DNA of 64,000 nt, taken from assembly GCF_004214815.1 (NCBI RefSeq), contig NZ_CP035926.1, positions 558,001 through 622,000 of the forward strand. Direction: 5' to 3'. The notes under the pieces are model-generated. The model had not been told where the DNA came from. It did not search any database and was given only the letters and a program-made list of their open reading frames with translations. The position numbers and the translations under genes are program-made. Shown here one piece after another: positions 1-8,395 of the stretch. How positions within the stretch are numbered: position 1 is the first letter of the stretch; the number at the start of each line of letters is the position of its first letter. The stretch is from Aliarcobacter thereius LMG 24486 (GTDB lineage Bacteria > Campylobacterota > Campylobacteria > Campylobacterales > Arcobacteraceae).

Positions 1-463
1 GAAGTAATATTAAAGAGCCACCAATTCCTATGCTCATAGCAAATATTCCTACAAGATAACCAATAAATATTAAAGTAATAACATTTTTTCTTGGAGCTAC
101 AATTTGTGTTGATGCTGGAGCTTTAAAAAGTGTATAAATTGTATAAAATAAAACTGCTATAAAAAGATATTGAAGATAAATATCAGGAATTTTTGGTAAA
201 AAATAACCACTAGTGAGTCCACCAAAACTTGATCCAATTCCTAAAATAATACCATCTCTTAGAAAGTTTTTAATTTTTTGAAAGTTTAAATAAGATCCAT
301 AAATTGAAGAAAAAACCATTTGCATAATTGATATTGATACAGCTTCCTTCATCCCATAGTTTGCAAGAAGAAGTAGGGGAATTAAAATACTTCCTCCTCC
401 AATACCAAAAAAACCTGAAGAAAAACCAGTTAGTAAACCAAAAATTATTAAATTAATATCCAC
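1..463 (-). CDS. TauE/SafE-family membrane permease (3' part missing)
   Basis: The visible N-terminal 154 residues form several hydrophobic helices with the glycine-rich signature GFFGIGGGSILIPLLL near residue 17, typical of TauE/SafE permeases, and a second related glycine motif (SIGIGGS) near the window edge, as expected for the internal repeat of this family. These proteins sit in the inner membrane and export sulfite, sulfoacetate or other small organic anions; the substrate cannot be told here. The start is taken as GTG at 463, since AAGAAG lies about 7 nt upstream and no better start is available. It begins 4 nt after the cysE stop, so it is probably the last gene of the ubiX-to-cysE operon. 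Being next to cysE hints at sulfur metabolism, but that is inference. The C-terminus lies outside the window. Confidence 0.8.
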   Translation of the reverse strand, partial: MDINLIIFGLLTGFSSGFFGIGGGSILIPLLLLANYGMKEAVSISIMQMVFSSIYGSYLNFQKIKNFLRDGIILGIGSSFGGLTSGYFLPKIPDIYLQYLFIAVLFYTIYTLFKAPASTQIVAPRKNVITLIFIGYLVGIFAMSIGIGGSLILL

Positions 464-467
464 AATA

Positions 468-1205
468 TCACTTCTTATTTGTATTTAAAGCTTCTAGAAA
501 GTTATCGTACTCTTTCTCCAAAGCTTCATTTTTTTCAGCCAAAGTACAATTTGGTTCTTTTTTTATAGAGTGTTCAAGATTTGAAATTCTATTGATTAGA
601 TATCTAAACATCTCTTTACTAACATCAGGTAGCTCATTGTGTGCTAATTTATCTTTTCTTTGATCTTTTTTAATAATTCTTGCAGGAACTCCAACTGCAG
701 TTGAATTTTCAGGAACATCAACTACCACAACAGAGTTTGCACCAATTTTAGAGTTTGCACCAATAGTAATATTACCTAGAATCTTAGCTCCACTTCCTAA
801 AACAACATTTGATTTAATTGTTGGATGCCTTTTACCTTTGTTTAGACTTACTCCACCCAAAGTTACACCTTGATAAATTAATACATCATCTTCAACAATA
901 GCAGTTGCTCCAATTACAACTCCAATTGCGTGATCTATAAAAACTCTTCTTCCAATTGTACAAGCTGGGTGAATATCAGTCTTTGTCAAAAAAGTTGATA
1001 TTCCAGATATTGCACGAGCAATTTTTTTAAAACCCTTTTTATAAAGTTTATTTGCTATTCTATAATTTATAATCGCCCAAACACCAGGATAATTAAAAAA
1101 TAGTTCAAAGTTTGAATCAAGAACAGGATCATTTAATTTTGGTACATAAAAATCCTCTTTGATTAATTGCCATAAAGATCTTTCTTTATTATTTTCATTC
1201 GTCAT
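468..1205 (-). CDS. cysE: serine O-acetyltransferase
   Basis: Makes O-acetylserine from serine and acetyl-CoA, the first step of cysteine synthesis. The protein has 245 residues: an N-terminal helical part (about 1-75), then a left-handed beta-helix built from hexapeptide repeats (about 75-180) with the family signatures DIHPACTIGRRVFIDHAIGV and YQGVTLGG, and a final turn NSTAVGVPARII. After that comes a charged, probably helical tail of about 65 residues, longer than the minimal enzyme. ATG follows GGAG. The start overlaps the end of speA by 11 nt, showing translational coupling. I recall speA-cysE adjacency in Campylobacter as well, so the pairing is ancestral. Confidence 0.93.
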   Translation of the reverse strand: MTNENNKERSLWQLIKEDFYVPKLNDPVLDSNFELFFNYPGVWAIINYRIANKLYKKGFKKIARAISGISTFLTKTDIHPACTIGRRVFIDHAIGVVIGATAIVEDDVLIYQGVTLGGVSLNKGKRHPTIKSNVVLGSGAKILGNITIGANSKIGANSVVVVDVPENSTAVGVPARIIKKDQRKDKLAHNELPDVSKEMFRYLINRISNLEHSIKKEPNCTLAEKNEALEKEYDNFLEALNTNKK

Positions 1206-3006
1206 AATAACTCCAAATTGTTTTTAAATAACTATTGTCATTTAAATATTTTTTCATTATTTCATATGTTTCAAGTGGTAAACTTCTACTTAAAATTGTT
1301 TGTATTTCTTGTGTATCATAATCTATATCATCTAAAATATCTATGATTTTTTGTGATTCAAGTAGCTTTTCTAAAATAACTTCTTCATCTTTAAATACAA
1401 TATTTATCTCTGTTGGATGAGAGAAAAGATTGTGCTTCATTCCTAATGTATCTTGATAAGCTCCAACATTGAAAAATGCCAAGAAATAATCCTCTTTATT
1501 TAGATTTACATCATGTAAGTATAGAGGTTTTTTCATATCAAAAGGAATTTCTCCATCACTATCGCAAGTTATATCCCATAAAGATGCTCTTCTTGTTGGT
1601 TTTTTATCCAAATGAGTTATTGGCATAATAGGAAACTCTTGATTTATACCCCAATAATCTGGAAGTGATTGAAAAAGAGAGAAGTTAAGAAGATACTTTT
1701 CTTGAATATTTTTATCAAATCTTTTTAACTCTTCATAATCTTCAATCTCTAATAAAGAAGTAGCTTTTTTTATAATTTGGTGAGTTAAAATTTCAGCATT
1801 TGATCTATCTTGTAAATCTATATAACCTAAATCAAAAAGAGTTAAAAGAGATTCAAGGTGATCAATACTATCGTGCATAAATTCATAAGCTTTTTTCTTT
1901 GTCATATCTTTAAATAGTTCATAAAGTTCTTGAATTAAAGGTGGATTTACCTCTTTTAGTTTTAGATGATCCAACTCATATTCTGCTGAAAATAGTTCTA
2001 AAACAGGAGCTATTAAAACAGTTGAAGCAGCACTTATAAACCTTCCTGATTCTGTAAAAATATTTGGTTCTTCAACACCTTTTTGTCTTGCAATCTCTTT
2101 TAATGTAAATACAACATCACTTGCAAATTCATTTAAAGAGTAAAAAATTGTTCTTTCATAAGAGCTATATTCAACACTTAACCCACCACCAATATTGATA
2201 GAATTTAGATTTTTTGCACCTAGGTTTTTAAGCTCGGCATAAATATGACCTGATTCTCTAAGAGCCTTTTTTAAAGGTTTAATTGTATTCATAGCTGAAC
2301 CAATATGGAAATGAATCATAGTAAGAAGATTTTCTAAATCATTCTCTTTCATAAGTTCATAAGCTTCTAAAATTTCAGTTGATGTAAGACCAAATTTTGA
2401 GTCAATTCCACCACTTTTTGCCCAAACACCACTTCCTCCACTATGAAGTCTAACTCTAATACCCACATTTGGTGCTTCAAGTTTTGTTTCATTAAATACT
2501 TCAATTATCATTTCAAGTTCATTTAAGCCTTCTATAATAACTGTAATATCATGACCCATACTTTTTGCAATAAAACAAAGATGAATCATCTCTTTATCTT
2601 TAAAACCATTTACAGTAATTGGGCTTCCCATATTGTTATAAGTCATAGCAATAATTAGTTCAGCTTTACTTCCAGCTTCAAGACCATAATTATATTTTTT
2701 ACCAGCAGCTATTAAAGGGTGAGTAAAATTTGGTAGTTGATTTACTTTTAATGGAAAAACAGCATTAAAAGTACCTTTATAGTCGTATTCCTTTATACTT
2801 GCATTAAATGCATTAAAAAGTGTTTTAATTTGTTTTTTTGTAATATGTGGGAATCTTAATAATAAAGGACCTTTAAAACCTTGTTTTCTAATATCTTTAG
2901 TTATAGAAATTAGTGAAGGGTAAGGTTTATAATTTACTTTTACAAGACCATCTTCAACAAAGAAATTATCATTTCCCCAAATATCAATTCCATATTTACT
3001 TTTCAT
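1195..3006 (-). CDS. speA: biosynthetic arginine decarboxylase
   Basis: A PLP enzyme of the alanine-racemase fold that converts arginine to agmatine for polyamine synthesis. The length of 603 residues fits the large bacterial SpeA class. Visible motifs are FPLKVNQ (about residue 83-89), whose Lys is the expected PLP Schiff base, HFHIGS in the barrel, the glycine loop INIGGGLSVEY, and a C-terminal catalytic block around WDITCDSDGEIPF. It starts 2 nt after the hisS stop and its own stop lies inside cysE, so it is co-transcribed in the minus-strand operon. Nothing looks broken. Confidence 0.95.
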   Translation of the reverse strand: MKSKYGIDIWGNDNFFVEDGLVKVNYKPYPSLISITKDIRKQGFKGPLLLRFPHITKKQIKTLFNAFNASIKEYDYKGTFNAVFPLKVNQLPNFTHPLIAAGKKYNYGLEAGSKAELIIAMTYNNMGSPITVNGFKDKEMIHLCFIAKSMGHDITVIIEGLNELEMIIEVFNETKLEAPNVGIRVRLHSGGSGVWAKSGGIDSKFGLTSTEILEAYELMKENDLENLLTMIHFHIGSAMNTIKPLKKALRESGHIYAELKNLGAKNLNSINIGGGLSVEYSSYERTIFYSLNEFASDVVFTLKEIARQKGVEEPNIFTESGRFISAASTVLIAPVLELFSAEYELDHLKLKEVNPPLIQELYELFKDMTKKKAYEFMHDSIDHLESLLTLFDLGYIDLQDRSNAEILTHQIIKKATSLLEIEDYEELKRFDKNIQEKYLLNFSLFQSLPDYWGINQEFPIMPITHLDKKPTRRASLWDITCDSDGEIPFDMKKPLYLHDVNLNKEDYFLAFFNVGAYQDTLGMKHNLFSHPTEINIVFKDEEVILEKLLESQKIIDILDDIDYDTQEIQTILSRSLPLETYEIMKKYLNDNSYLKTIWSYYDE

Positions 3007-3008
3007 AT

Positions 3009-4229
3009 TTAAAATTCCTCTATATTAATGTTTTTTTCTTCTTTTGTTTCTATGTTTTTCACAAAAACTTGATTGTTTTTTAACTCATTTTCTCCAATAA
3101 GTGCAACAATATTGCATCCTTGCTTTTCTGCATTTGTGAAATGTTTAGCAAATGTTCTTGGAGTATAATCAAAATAAGTTTTGCACTCTTTTCTTTTTTT
3201 GTTTACAAGCTTAAAAGCACTATTTAAAGAGTTTTCATCTAAAGCACCAATATAAATAGCATCATCTTTTTCTTCTTTTTTAACAATTAATTCTAAAAGT
3301 CTTTCTATCCCAATAGCAAAGCCAATTCCAGCTGTGCTTCTTCCACCTAGATATTCAACAAGTCTATCATATCTTCCACCACCAGCTATTGCACTTTGAG
3401 CACCAATTTCTGTACTTACAAATTCAAAAGCTGTTTTATTATAATAATCAAGCCCACGAACTAAATTTGAGTCAATTTCATAATTTACACCATTAAAATC
3501 TAAAATCTCTTTTAGTTTTTCAAAATCACTATTACAAGAGTTACAAAGATTATCTGTAATTTTTGGAGAATTACTTAATAAAGATTGACATTTTTCATTT
3601 TTACAATCTAAAACTCTAATAGGATTTGTAGATATTCTTCTATTACAATCTTCACAAAGTTCAGATTTAAAACTATTTAGATTATTAACTAAGTTTTCTT
3701 TATATCTTGGCATACAATCATTACAACCAAGAGAGTTTAGTTTTAGTGTAAAATTTATTTCAAAAAAGTCTAAAATCTCTTTAATTAGCATAATAATATT
3801 GGCATCTTCATAAACATTATCTATTCCAAAAACTTCGCAACCAAATTGGTGAAACTCTCTTAATCTTCCTTTCTGAGGTCTTTCATATCTAAACATTGGT
3901 CCAAAATAGTACCACTTGTAAGTTCCACCAGCACGGTCGAGTTTTTTCTCTACAAAATGTCTTACAACTCCAGCTGTACCTTCAGGTCGCAGACACACAT
4001 CATTTTGACCTTTGTCAATAAATTGGTACATCTCTTTATTTACAATATCACTACTTTCACCAACACTTCTTTTAAAAAGTGCTGTCTCTTCTAAAAGTGG
4101 AGTCTCTATATAAGAAAAACCATATTTTTGTGCGATTTTTGAGGCATTTTCAACAAAATATGTAAAAAGTTCACTCTCACTTCCTACGATATCTTTCATT
4201 CCTCTTAAACTTTGAATTGTATTACTCAT
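3009..4229 (-). CDS. hisS: histidyl-tRNA synthetase
   Basis: A class II aminoacyl-tRNA synthetase that charges tRNA-His in the cytoplasm; 406 residues is normal. Motifs are the N-terminal RGMKDIVG, motif 2 around MFRYERPQKGRLREFHQFG, the His-A loop GLDYYNKTAFEF, and AGGGRYDRLVEYLGG with GIGFAIGIERLL (motif 3), followed by a C-terminal anticodon-binding domain. A four-cysteine insertion (C-x2-C pairs, about residues 168-232) is present between motif 2 and the His-A loop. The ATG overlaps the end of the tmk-like gene by 8 nt. In Campylobacter hisS sits next to tmk and coaD, so this gene marks the ancestral operon. Confidence 0.96.
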   Translation of the reverse strand: MSNTIQSLRGMKDIVGSESELFTYFVENASKIAQKYGFSYIETPLLEETALFKRSVGESSDIVNKEMYQFIDKGQNDVCLRPEGTAGVVRHFVEKKLDRAGGTYKWYYFGPMFRYERPQKGRLREFHQFGCEVFGIDNVYEDANIIMLIKEILDFFEINFTLKLNSLGCNDCMPRYKENLVNNLNSFKSELCEDCNRRISTNPIRVLDCKNEKCQSLLSNSPKITDNLCNSCNSDFEKLKEILDFNGVNYEIDSNLVRGLDYYNKTAFEFVSTEIGAQSAIAGGGRYDRLVEYLGGRSTAGIGFAIGIERLLELIVKKEEKDDAIYIGALDENSLNSAFKLVNKKRKECKTYFDYTPRTFAKHFTNAEKQGCNIVALIGENELKNNQVFVKNIETKEEKNINIEEF

Positions 4230-4911
4230 TTATAAATCCTTTTTTTACTAAAGTATCTATAATATCATGTTGGATTTCTTCTATAGTTTTTAAATTGTCA
4301 TTTTCATTAGACATAATATTTTCCCAGTTATCATTTGAAACCATTTCACAAAAAGTGTGATATACATTTTTTAAATAAGAATTGTCATTCTCATGTAAAT
4401 CTTTTTTCTTATCGGTGTAGTCTCTTTTAGATTTATTTAGAATTAATTTATCAGAAATATCAGGATTCATATTTAAAAAAAATATTAAATCAGGTTTTGG
4501 TAGCTTATATACTCCGTACTCTAACTCTTCAATCCATTTCTTTAAGGTTTCTTTTTCTCTTTCATTTTGATATTTAGCTGTTTGATGAGCAATATTAGAT
4601 GGTACATATCTGTCACAAATTATTAGATAACCTTGATTTAATTTTTCAATTAATTCATCTCTTTTTTCATATCTATCTCCTGCATATAACATTGCCGAAA
4701 ATTTTGGATGAATTTCGTTAAGTCCTCCAAATTCACCATTTAAATAATTACCTACTTCTTTTCCAAAAAAAGTTTCACTATAAAAAGGAAATTCAAATAG
4801 TTCAGTTTTAATACCTTTATCTTTCAAAAAATTAAACAATTTTTTTGTTTGAGTTCCTTTACCACTTCCATCAATTCCTTCAAAAACTATTAATTTACCT
4901 TTATGTTGCAT
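4222..4911 (-). CDS. tmk: thymidylate kinase-like nucleoside monophosphate kinase
   Basis: P-loop kinase of the dTMP kinase family, 229 residues. Visible are the Walker A loop FEGIDGSGKGTQT (about 10-22), the DRY motif ICDRYVPSNIAHQ (about 98-110) and a lysine/arginine-rich lid near NKSKRDYTDKKKD. The segment YLNGEFGGLNEIHPKFSAML with LYAGDRY differs from the compact (about 190 residue) Tmk I expect in Campylobacterales, and the protein has a longer C-terminus. It lies exactly where tmk is found in Campylobacter (between hisS and coaD), so it may supply the cell's dTMP kinase or be an in-place replacement with altered specificity. Good AGAGGA site before ATG; it starts 1 nt after the phosphoribosyltransferase stop. 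Family firm, substrate less so. Confidence 0.82.
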   Translation of the reverse strand: MQHKGKLIVFEGIDGSGKGTQTKKLFNFLKDKGIKTELFEFPFYSETFFGKEVGNYLNGEFGGLNEIHPKFSAMLYAGDRYEKRDELIEKLNQGYLIICDRYVPSNIAHQTAKYQNEREKETLKKWIEELEYGVYKLPKPDLIFFLNMNPDISDKLILNKSKRDYTDKKKDLHENDNSYLKNVYHTFCEMVSNDNWENIMSNENDNLKTIEEIQHDIIDTLVKKGFINE

Positions 4912-4912
4912 A

Positions 4913-5698
4913 TCATTCCTCTATTTTTGTTTTTATTTCTATAATTTTATGTAAATTTACATTTTTTTCTTTTAATTTATTTTCCACATTTTTACCTATG
5001 GGTACGAATACAACTAAGCAATCAGTAATTTCATAGTTATATTTTCTTAAGTCATCAATAATGTCAAGAACTTTTCTTCCTCCAGTAGTACTGTCATCAA
5101 CAATTAATGCTTTTTTTAGTTTTTTGGGTTTTAAAATTCCAAAATCAAATTTACTTTTTACTTCTTTTTTATTTGCATTTTTTAATCTAAATTTTTCTTC
5201 TTCTGAATGTAACACAAAAGGTTTTTTTACAAGTTTTGAATATTCATAAGCTAGAATAGGTGTTCCCAATTTAGAAGTAACAATAAAATCATAGTCAAGA
5301 TTTAATTTTTTACTAAATGTGTGAAGTTCTCTTGCAAAATCTTGTGCAGTTCTTTCATTACAACAAGCTCCCATTAAATCAATGTAACCAGAAAAAAAAT
5401 GACCACTGGTACTTTTACCAATTTCTACTTGTTTATTTATTTTACATTTATCAAGTTTTTCTTCTATTCTTTTTATATTTTTCTCATCATATAAGCATTT
5501 ATGAACTTTTTCTTTATTTTCTTTAACATCAAATCCTAAATTTTTTAAAACTTCAATAGTTGTATCAATTTTATTTCTAGTTAGCCATTTTGTAAATTTA
5601 TAAGGTAAAAAACCAGTTGATTCAATAACTAAAATAACTCCTGAAATAGAGGTTATTATAACAATGATATTTAAAATAATATTATCAAATAAATCCAT
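4913..5698 (-). CDS. membrane-anchored phosphoribosyltransferase-family protein
   Basis: 261 residues. Residues 7-27 form one hydrophobic segment (IILNIIVIITSISGVILVIE), probably a membrane anchor. The C-terminal domain carries the type I PRTase PRPP-binding loop LIVDDSTTGGRKV (about 198-210), and FIVTSKLGTPILAYEYSKL (about 138-156) resembles the orotate-PRTase PPi loop region. Known members transfer a ribose-5-phosphate between PRPP and a base; the base here is unknown. It lies between a radical SAM gene (overlap 14 nt) and a Tmk-like gene (1 nt gap) in an operon where Campylobacter has neither extra gene. AAGGA precedes the ATG. The stretch looks more A+T-rich than speA or hisS, hinting at transfer. 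The membrane anchor is unusual for a nucleotide enzyme. Confidence 0.7.
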   Translation of the reverse strand: MDLFDNIILNIIVIITSISGVILVIESTGFLPYKFTKWLTRNKIDTTIEVLKNLGFDVKENKEKVHKCLYDEKNIKRIEEKLDKCKINKQVEIGKSTSGHFFSGYIDLMGACCNERTAQDFARELHTFSKKLNLDYDFIVTSKLGTPILAYEYSKLVKKPFVLHSEEEKFRLKNANKKEVKSKFDFGILKPKKLKKALIVDDSTTGGRKVLDIIDDLRKYNYEITDCLVVFVPIGKNVENKLKEKNVNLHKIIEIKTKIEE

Positions 5699-6455
5699 TT
5701 TGTTCCTTTTTTATAGGTTCTATACTGTATTTGTAAACATTACAAAACTTTAAAAAAATATTTTTTAAAATTTCTGTATCATTTTCTTTTTTTGAATAAC
5801 CAAGAATACCATTTCCAATAGGTGCATTTACATCCTGATTAATTTCAAAATATTCTCCTACAATCACATCTAAATTATATTTTTTTATTAAATTAATATA
5901 TTTTAGTTCATCTTTGATAGTTATATCTTTTATAACAGGCTTAATATATAAATAAAAGTTGATTAACGGAAATTCATTAATTAAATCAAAACTTTTAAAT
6001 CTAATTGATGGTTTAGTTGTTTTATCTTCATATTCTTTATACATAGTGATTGAACTGTTACTGATATATATTGATAATTGTCCTTTATACTTTATTTGTG
6101 ATAAATTGATTAGTTCTAAATCTTTTTTTGTTATTCTTCTCTTTGTTGAAAGTTGGATAGGATTATTAAATTCTAATAAATCATTAATTAATTTAATGGT
6201 ATCTAATTTATTGTTAGTATCCCAGCATTCAGAATAACATCCAATTGATAATATTGTGCCATTTTTTCCTCTTATAAAATTAGGATTATTTTTTAATCTA
6301 CTTATTAAATCTTCAATCGAAATTTTTTGATTATTGTAGCCATTTTTACTAATTGATAAATCTGATAAATAACAATATGAACAGTTACTTGAACAACCTA
6401 AGTTTATGTTTAGAAATATTCTTTCATTACTTCCATATAGATATAAATCATTCAT
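5685..6455 (-). CDS. radical SAM protein, SPL/MoaA-like
   Basis: 256 residues. The radical SAM cluster motif C-x3-C-x2-C is at Cys21, Cys25 and Cys28 (NLGCSSNCSYCYLSDLS). Later segments ILSIGCYSECWD and IQLSTKRRI resemble beta-strands of the spore-photoproduct-lyase-like radical SAM branch. It should bind a [4Fe-4S] cluster and split SAM to start radical chemistry; the substrate is unknown. It is the first of three genes (with the PRTase and Tmk-like kinase) set between coaD and hisS. The three overlap or nearly abut, which suggests one pathway acting on a nucleotide or base. The ribosome-binding site before the ATG is weak. It lacks a long C-terminal auxiliary cluster domain. Confidence 0.75.
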   Translation of the reverse strand: MNDLYLYGSNERIFLNINLGCSSNCSYCYLSDLSISKNGYNNQKISIEDLISRLKNNPNFIRGKNGTILSIGCYSECWDTNNKLDTIKLINDLLEFNNPIQLSTKRRITKKDLELINLSQIKYKGQLSIYISNSSITMYKEYEDKTTKPSIRFKSFDLINEFPLINFYLYIKPVIKDITIKDELKYINLIKKYNLDVIVGEYFEINQDVNAPIGNGILGYSKKENDTEILKNIFLKFCNVYKYSIEPIKKEQNGFI

Positions 6456-6476
6456 TTTAAAGAACCAATAAAAGAA

Positions 6477-6971
6477 CTACATACATTCTAAAACCTCTTT
6501 TGGAACTAAGTGCTCAAATTTACCTTTAAATCTTATAATCTCTCTAACAATTGTTGAGCTTACAAAAGCATGTTCTAAAGTTGGCATTAAATAAACTGTT
6601 TCAAGATTTTTATTTAAAGATGAGTTGGCATATCCCATTTGAAGTTCAAATTCAAAATCACTAACAGCTCTAAGCCCTCTTATAATTGTATTTATTTTTA
6701 AATCTTTTGCTAAATCTACAAGTAAAGTATCAAAACCAATTACTTTTACATTTTCCATATTTTTTGTAACTGCTTTTACAAACTCTACTCTTTTGTCATG
6801 ATCATACATAGGTTTCTTTAATTCACTTTTTGCAACACTAATAATAACCTCTTCAAATATATTAGAAGCTCTTTTGATAATATCTAAATGCCCAATAGTA
6901 ATTGGGTCAAAAGTACCACTATAAATTGCTTTTTTATATGAACCTGAATAGTTGTAAATATCTTTTTGCAC
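6477..6971 (-). CDS. coaD: pantetheine-phosphate adenylyltransferase
   Basis: Transfers AMP from ATP to 4'-phosphopantetheine, the penultimate step of coenzyme A synthesis. The nucleotidyltransferase signature YSGTFDPITIGHLDI holds the T/HxGH motif; IIRGLRAVSDFEFE and AFVSSTIVREI are the other family signatures. I chose GTG at 6971 because AAGGTGG sits 8 nt upstream. A longer reading from GTG at 6983 would overlap the ubiX stop and has no ribosome-binding site. Even so the protein (164 residues) has about 12 extra residues before the usual KKAIYSGTFD start, with no start codon closer in. Directly downstream of ubiX, as I recall in Campylobacter. Confidence 0.93.
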   Translation of the reverse strand: MQKDIYNYSGSYKKAIYSGTFDPITIGHLDIIKRASNIFEEVIISVAKSELKKPMYDHDKRVEFVKAVTKNMENVKVIGFDTLLVDLAKDLKINTIIRGLRAVSDFEFELQMGYANSSLNKNLETVYLMPTLEHAFVSSTIVREIIRFKGKFEHLVPKEVLECM

Positions 6972-6973
6972 TA

Positions 6974-7528
6974 CTATTTCCACCTTTTGTATAAGTTATT
7001 TTCAATTTTTAATAAATCCATCCATTTTCCTATTAGGAAATTTTCCATATCCTCTAATTTTTGTTGAGAGCTATAATATCCCAAAATTGGAGGTGCAATT
7101 GTAACTCCAAGCTTTGAAAGCTTTAGCATATTTTCTAAAGATATAGAGTTAAAAGGTAGTTCTCTAGGAGATAAAACTATCTCTTTATTCTCTTTTAACA
7201 TTACAGAAAATGCCCTTGTTATTAAACTATCAGCAATTCCAACTGCACATTTTGCTAAGGTATTCTGGCTACAAGGAATAATAATCATCTTATCAACCTT
7301 AAATGATCCAGAAGCAATACTTGCACCAATATTTTTATCTTTAAAAATAGTTATATTTTCTCTATTTTTAAACATATCTTTTATCTTTAGTCCATTTTCA
7401 AGCTTTAAAGCTTTTTTTGAGCTTTTTGAAAATACTAAAAATAGCTCAATATCTTTTGGAATTTGATTAATAAATTTTAAAGCTAAAGAGACTCCACTAG
7501 CCCCACTAACTGCAACTGTTATCTTCAA
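6974..7528 (-). CDS. ubiX: flavin prenyltransferase UbiX
   Basis: Builds the prenylated FMN cofactor used by UbiD-type decarboxylases. 184 residues with the flavoprotein start VAVSGASGVSLALKF, the core IIIPCSQNTLAKCAVGIADS and LITRAFSVMLKENKE, and the motif LSPRELPFNSISLENMLKL, all typical of UbiX/Pad. The start is TTG at 7528 with AAGGA 5 nt upstream. It is the first gene of the long minus-strand operon and faces the divergent recombinase-like gene across 164 nt. Confidence 0.93.
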   Translation of the reverse strand: MKITVAVSGASGVSLALKFINQIPKDIELFLVFSKSSKKALKLENGLKIKDMFKNRENITIFKDKNIGASIASGSFKVDKMIIIPCSQNTLAKCAVGIADSLITRAFSVMLKENKEIVLSPRELPFNSISLENMLKLSKLGVTIAPPILGYYSSQQKLEDMENFLIGKWMDLLKIENNLYKRWK

Positions 7529-7692
7529 AGAAATCCTTAAATAATCAATATTTATAAAAGTTTAAATAATATCCTAAAAAAACTTTAAAATATATTTTTA
7601 TTGTTTTTTCTGTATAAGCATTTGTTAATTTATTATTAAATAACATTTTGTATAAATTTTTTAGTTTAAAACTATTACAATAAAGGAAAAAT

Positions 7693-8331
7693 ATGTCAAA
7701 AGTTTTTACCTATATAAGAGCTAGTGAAGCTCAACAAGATTATGCACAAAATCAAAAAAAATCTATTGAAAATTATGTTTCTAAAAAAAGAATAGAAGTA
7801 TATAAAGAGATAATAATTGAAATAAATAGACCTCAAGAAGAGAGAAATCTTTTAAAACTCATAGAAAATTGTGAAAAAAACTCAACACTAATTGTTGCAA
7901 ATTTAAATGTATTTGGAAGAACAATTAATGCAATTTTAAAAATTGTAAAATATCTATTATCAAATAATATTAGAATAGTTATTGTTGAACAAAATTTAGA
8001 TTTATTAGATGAGAAAGATCCACTTGCAATTATGGTTTTAAATATAATTAATGTTGCAGTTAATTTAGAAAAAGAGCTTCAAAGTTTAAGAACAAAAGAG
8101 GCTTTAAATGCAAAAAAACTTGATGGAATAGCACTTGGTAAACCAGTTGGAACTATCCAAAAATCAAAATTCGATGAACATAGAGATAAAATTGAAGAAC
8201 TTTTAGCTATGGGAATGAGTGTAAGAAAAATTGCAAAACTTTTGGGTTATAACAATCATATAGGGCTTAATAATTATGTAAAGAAAAGAGATATAAAAGA
8301 GCAAGTATTAAAGAAACAAGAGTTAATATAG
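7693..8331 (+). CDS. degenerate serine-recombinase family protein with C-terminal HTH
   Basis: 212 residues. The N-terminal resolvase fold is recognisable: TYIRASEAQQD holds Arg9 and the nucleophile-position Ser11. The usual DRLxR motif reads NVFGR (about 72-76), so the Asp and first Arg expected for catalysis are replaced and only the last Arg remains. A long helix (about 115-140) and a helix-turn-helix (ELLAMGMSVRKIAKLLGY, about 176-193) follow as in resolvases. No inverted repeats, transposase or partner gene lie nearby; it stands alone before the housekeeping genes rplI-hslVU. It may have become a DNA-binding protein without recombination activity, which is inference. The 164 nt upstream hold the divergent promoters and no other gene. 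Confidence 0.75.
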   Translation: MSKVFTYIRASEAQQDYAQNQKKSIENYVSKKRIEVYKEIIIEINRPQEERNLLKLIENCEKNSTLIVANLNVFGRTINAILKIVKYLLSNNIRIVIVEQNLDLLDEKDPLAIMVLNIINVAVNLEKELQSLRTKEALNAKKLDGIALGKPVGTIQKSKFDEHRDKIEELLAMGMSVRKIAKLLGYNNHIGLNNYVKKRDIKEQVLKKQELI

Positions 8332-8395
8332 CAATTTATTAGCCTTTAACAAAATTATAGTAAAATATTGACTTAAAAAAATGGGAGTTTTATAA

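Noticed and set aside
5685..6455. Radical SAM gene as a viperin (antiviral ddhNTP synthase)
   Set aside because: The cluster motif NLGCSSNCSYCYLS and later segments resemble the SPL-like branch, not viperin; only the gene pairing with a nucleotide kinase is similar.
7693..8331. A mobile element around the recombinase-like gene
   Set aside because: No terminal repeats, cargo genes or target duplication seen; catalytic residues are altered, and both flanks are housekeeping genes.
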